Source of the DNA: Planctomycetota bacterium
Lineage (GTDB): Bacteria; Planctomycetota; Phycisphaerae; WQYP01
Direction of reading: 5' to 3'
Assembly: GCA_021805585.1 (NCBI GenBank)
Contig: JAJZEY010000418.1
Location: forward strand, 1-6,222
DNA length: 6,222 bases
Position numbers and translations under genes: made by a program. Shown piece after piece: positions 5,894 to 6,222 of this stretch. The notes below the pieces were generated by a model. The model worked only from the letters and a program-made list of their open reading frames with translations, was not told the origin of the DNA and ran no database searches. Each line of letters begins with the position of its first letter. Within the stretch, counting starts at the first letter, position 1.

Positions 5894-6222
5894 ATGGTCA
5901 GTTTCAAGCATGCCACGCTTGCCAATGGTCTGGATGTAATTGCGGAAATTCACCCCCATGCCCAAAGCACCGCCATCGGATTCATGGTGAAAACCGGTTC
6001 ACGCGATGAATCGGCTCAGGTCAACGGCGTTTCACACTTTTTGGAACACATGATGTTCAAAGGTACCGCCCGGCGGACCGCAGCCGAGGTAAACAGGGAA
6101 TTTGACGCCATGGGTGCCCGCAACAACGCCTTTACCAGCAATGAGGTAACCTGTTACTGGGCACATATCCTGCCCGAATTCCTGCCATCCGCACTTGATC
6201 TTCTGGCCGACATGATGCGCCC
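5894..6222 (+). CDS. Catalytic M16 zinc metallopeptidase (N-terminal part, runs off window)
   Basis: The first 109 codons of an M16-family zinc peptidase; the rest lies beyond the right edge. ATG at 5894 is preceded by GGAG (5885-5888) with a 5-nt spacer. The family opening TLANGLDVIAE (8-18) and TGSRDE (34-39) are present. The zinc-binding HFLEH motif is intact at 48-52: H48 and H52 as ligands, E51 as catalytic base, within VSHFLEHMMFKGT. The NAFTSNEVTCYW segment (78-89) matches the conserved strand that follows. The third ligand, a glutamate expected some 70-80 residues after the motif, is outside the window. No signal peptide is visible, so the enzyme is probably cytosolic. It lies downstream of the non-catalytic homologue on the same strand, and the two are expected to form a heterodimer that degrades peptides or processes short substrates. 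Family assignment is very secure; the physiological substrate is unknown. Confidence 0.93.
   Translation, partial: MVSFKHATLANGLDVIAEIHPHAQSTAIGFMVKTGSRDESAQVNGVSHFLEHMMFKGTARRTAAEVNREFDAMGARNNAFTSNEVTCYWAHILPEFLPSALDLLADMMR

Noticed and set aside
5129..5965. Minus-strand reading frame of 278 codons
   Set aside because: It overlaps both M16 genes in antisense, has no Shine-Dalgarno or domain, and follows from the codon bias of the real genes.
1..6222. CRISPR arrays, tRNA/rRNA genes, insertion sequences, phage genes
   Set aside because: I saw no regularly spaced repeats, cloverleaf-type sequence, transposase or integrase motifs, or terminal inverted repeats on either strand.

Overview
The window looks like a chromosomal segment of a Planctomycetota-type bacterium. 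Evidence for this is a secreted protein combining prenyltransferase-like repeats with a DUF4159 domain, a pair of M16 peptidase homologues, and an RNase Z-like hydrolase resembling the short plant form. G+C is moderately high and coding density ordinary. The phylum is an inference from gene content; the class cannot be fixed. I saw no transposon, CRISPR array, tRNA or rRNA, and no sign of recent transfer.

Layout. Positions 1-1659 hold the 5' 553 codons of a leftward gene for a secreted DUF4159 protein, which runs off the left edge. Positions 1660-1980 are a divergent intergenic region. It has a candidate promoter on each side, a hairpin in the leftward leader, and a leftward-pointing intrinsic-terminator-like structure with an 8-T tail. 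To the right, all genes point rightward. They are a GT4-type glycosyltransferase (1981-3192), an RNase Z-family metallo-beta-lactamase-fold protein (3235-4251), a non-catalytic M16 homologue (4526-5824) and the start of a catalytic M16 zinc peptidase (5894 to beyond the right edge). A 274-bp gap (4252-4525) contains no convincing gene but two clean inverted repeats, including a 16-bp perfect palindrome.

Function. The two M16 genes most likely form one functional unit. The first has lost all the zinc-ligand positions of the HxxEH...E motif but keeps the C-terminal substrate-binding signature. The second has an intact HFLEH. This is the usual arrangement of a heterodimeric M16B peptidase. The glycosyltransferase probably acts in surface-polysaccharide synthesis, with unknown acceptor. 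The RNase Z-like protein may be a tRNA 3'-processing enzyme. No shared pathway across the window is evident; the rightward genes may be partly co-transcribed but have separate leaders.

Nothing here is clearly a new biological system. The points most worth checking are the plant-type RNase Z with no Shine-Dalgarno sequence, the inactive/active M16 pair with a TTG start, the leftward terminator between divergent promoters, and the palindrome ahead of the M16 genes.
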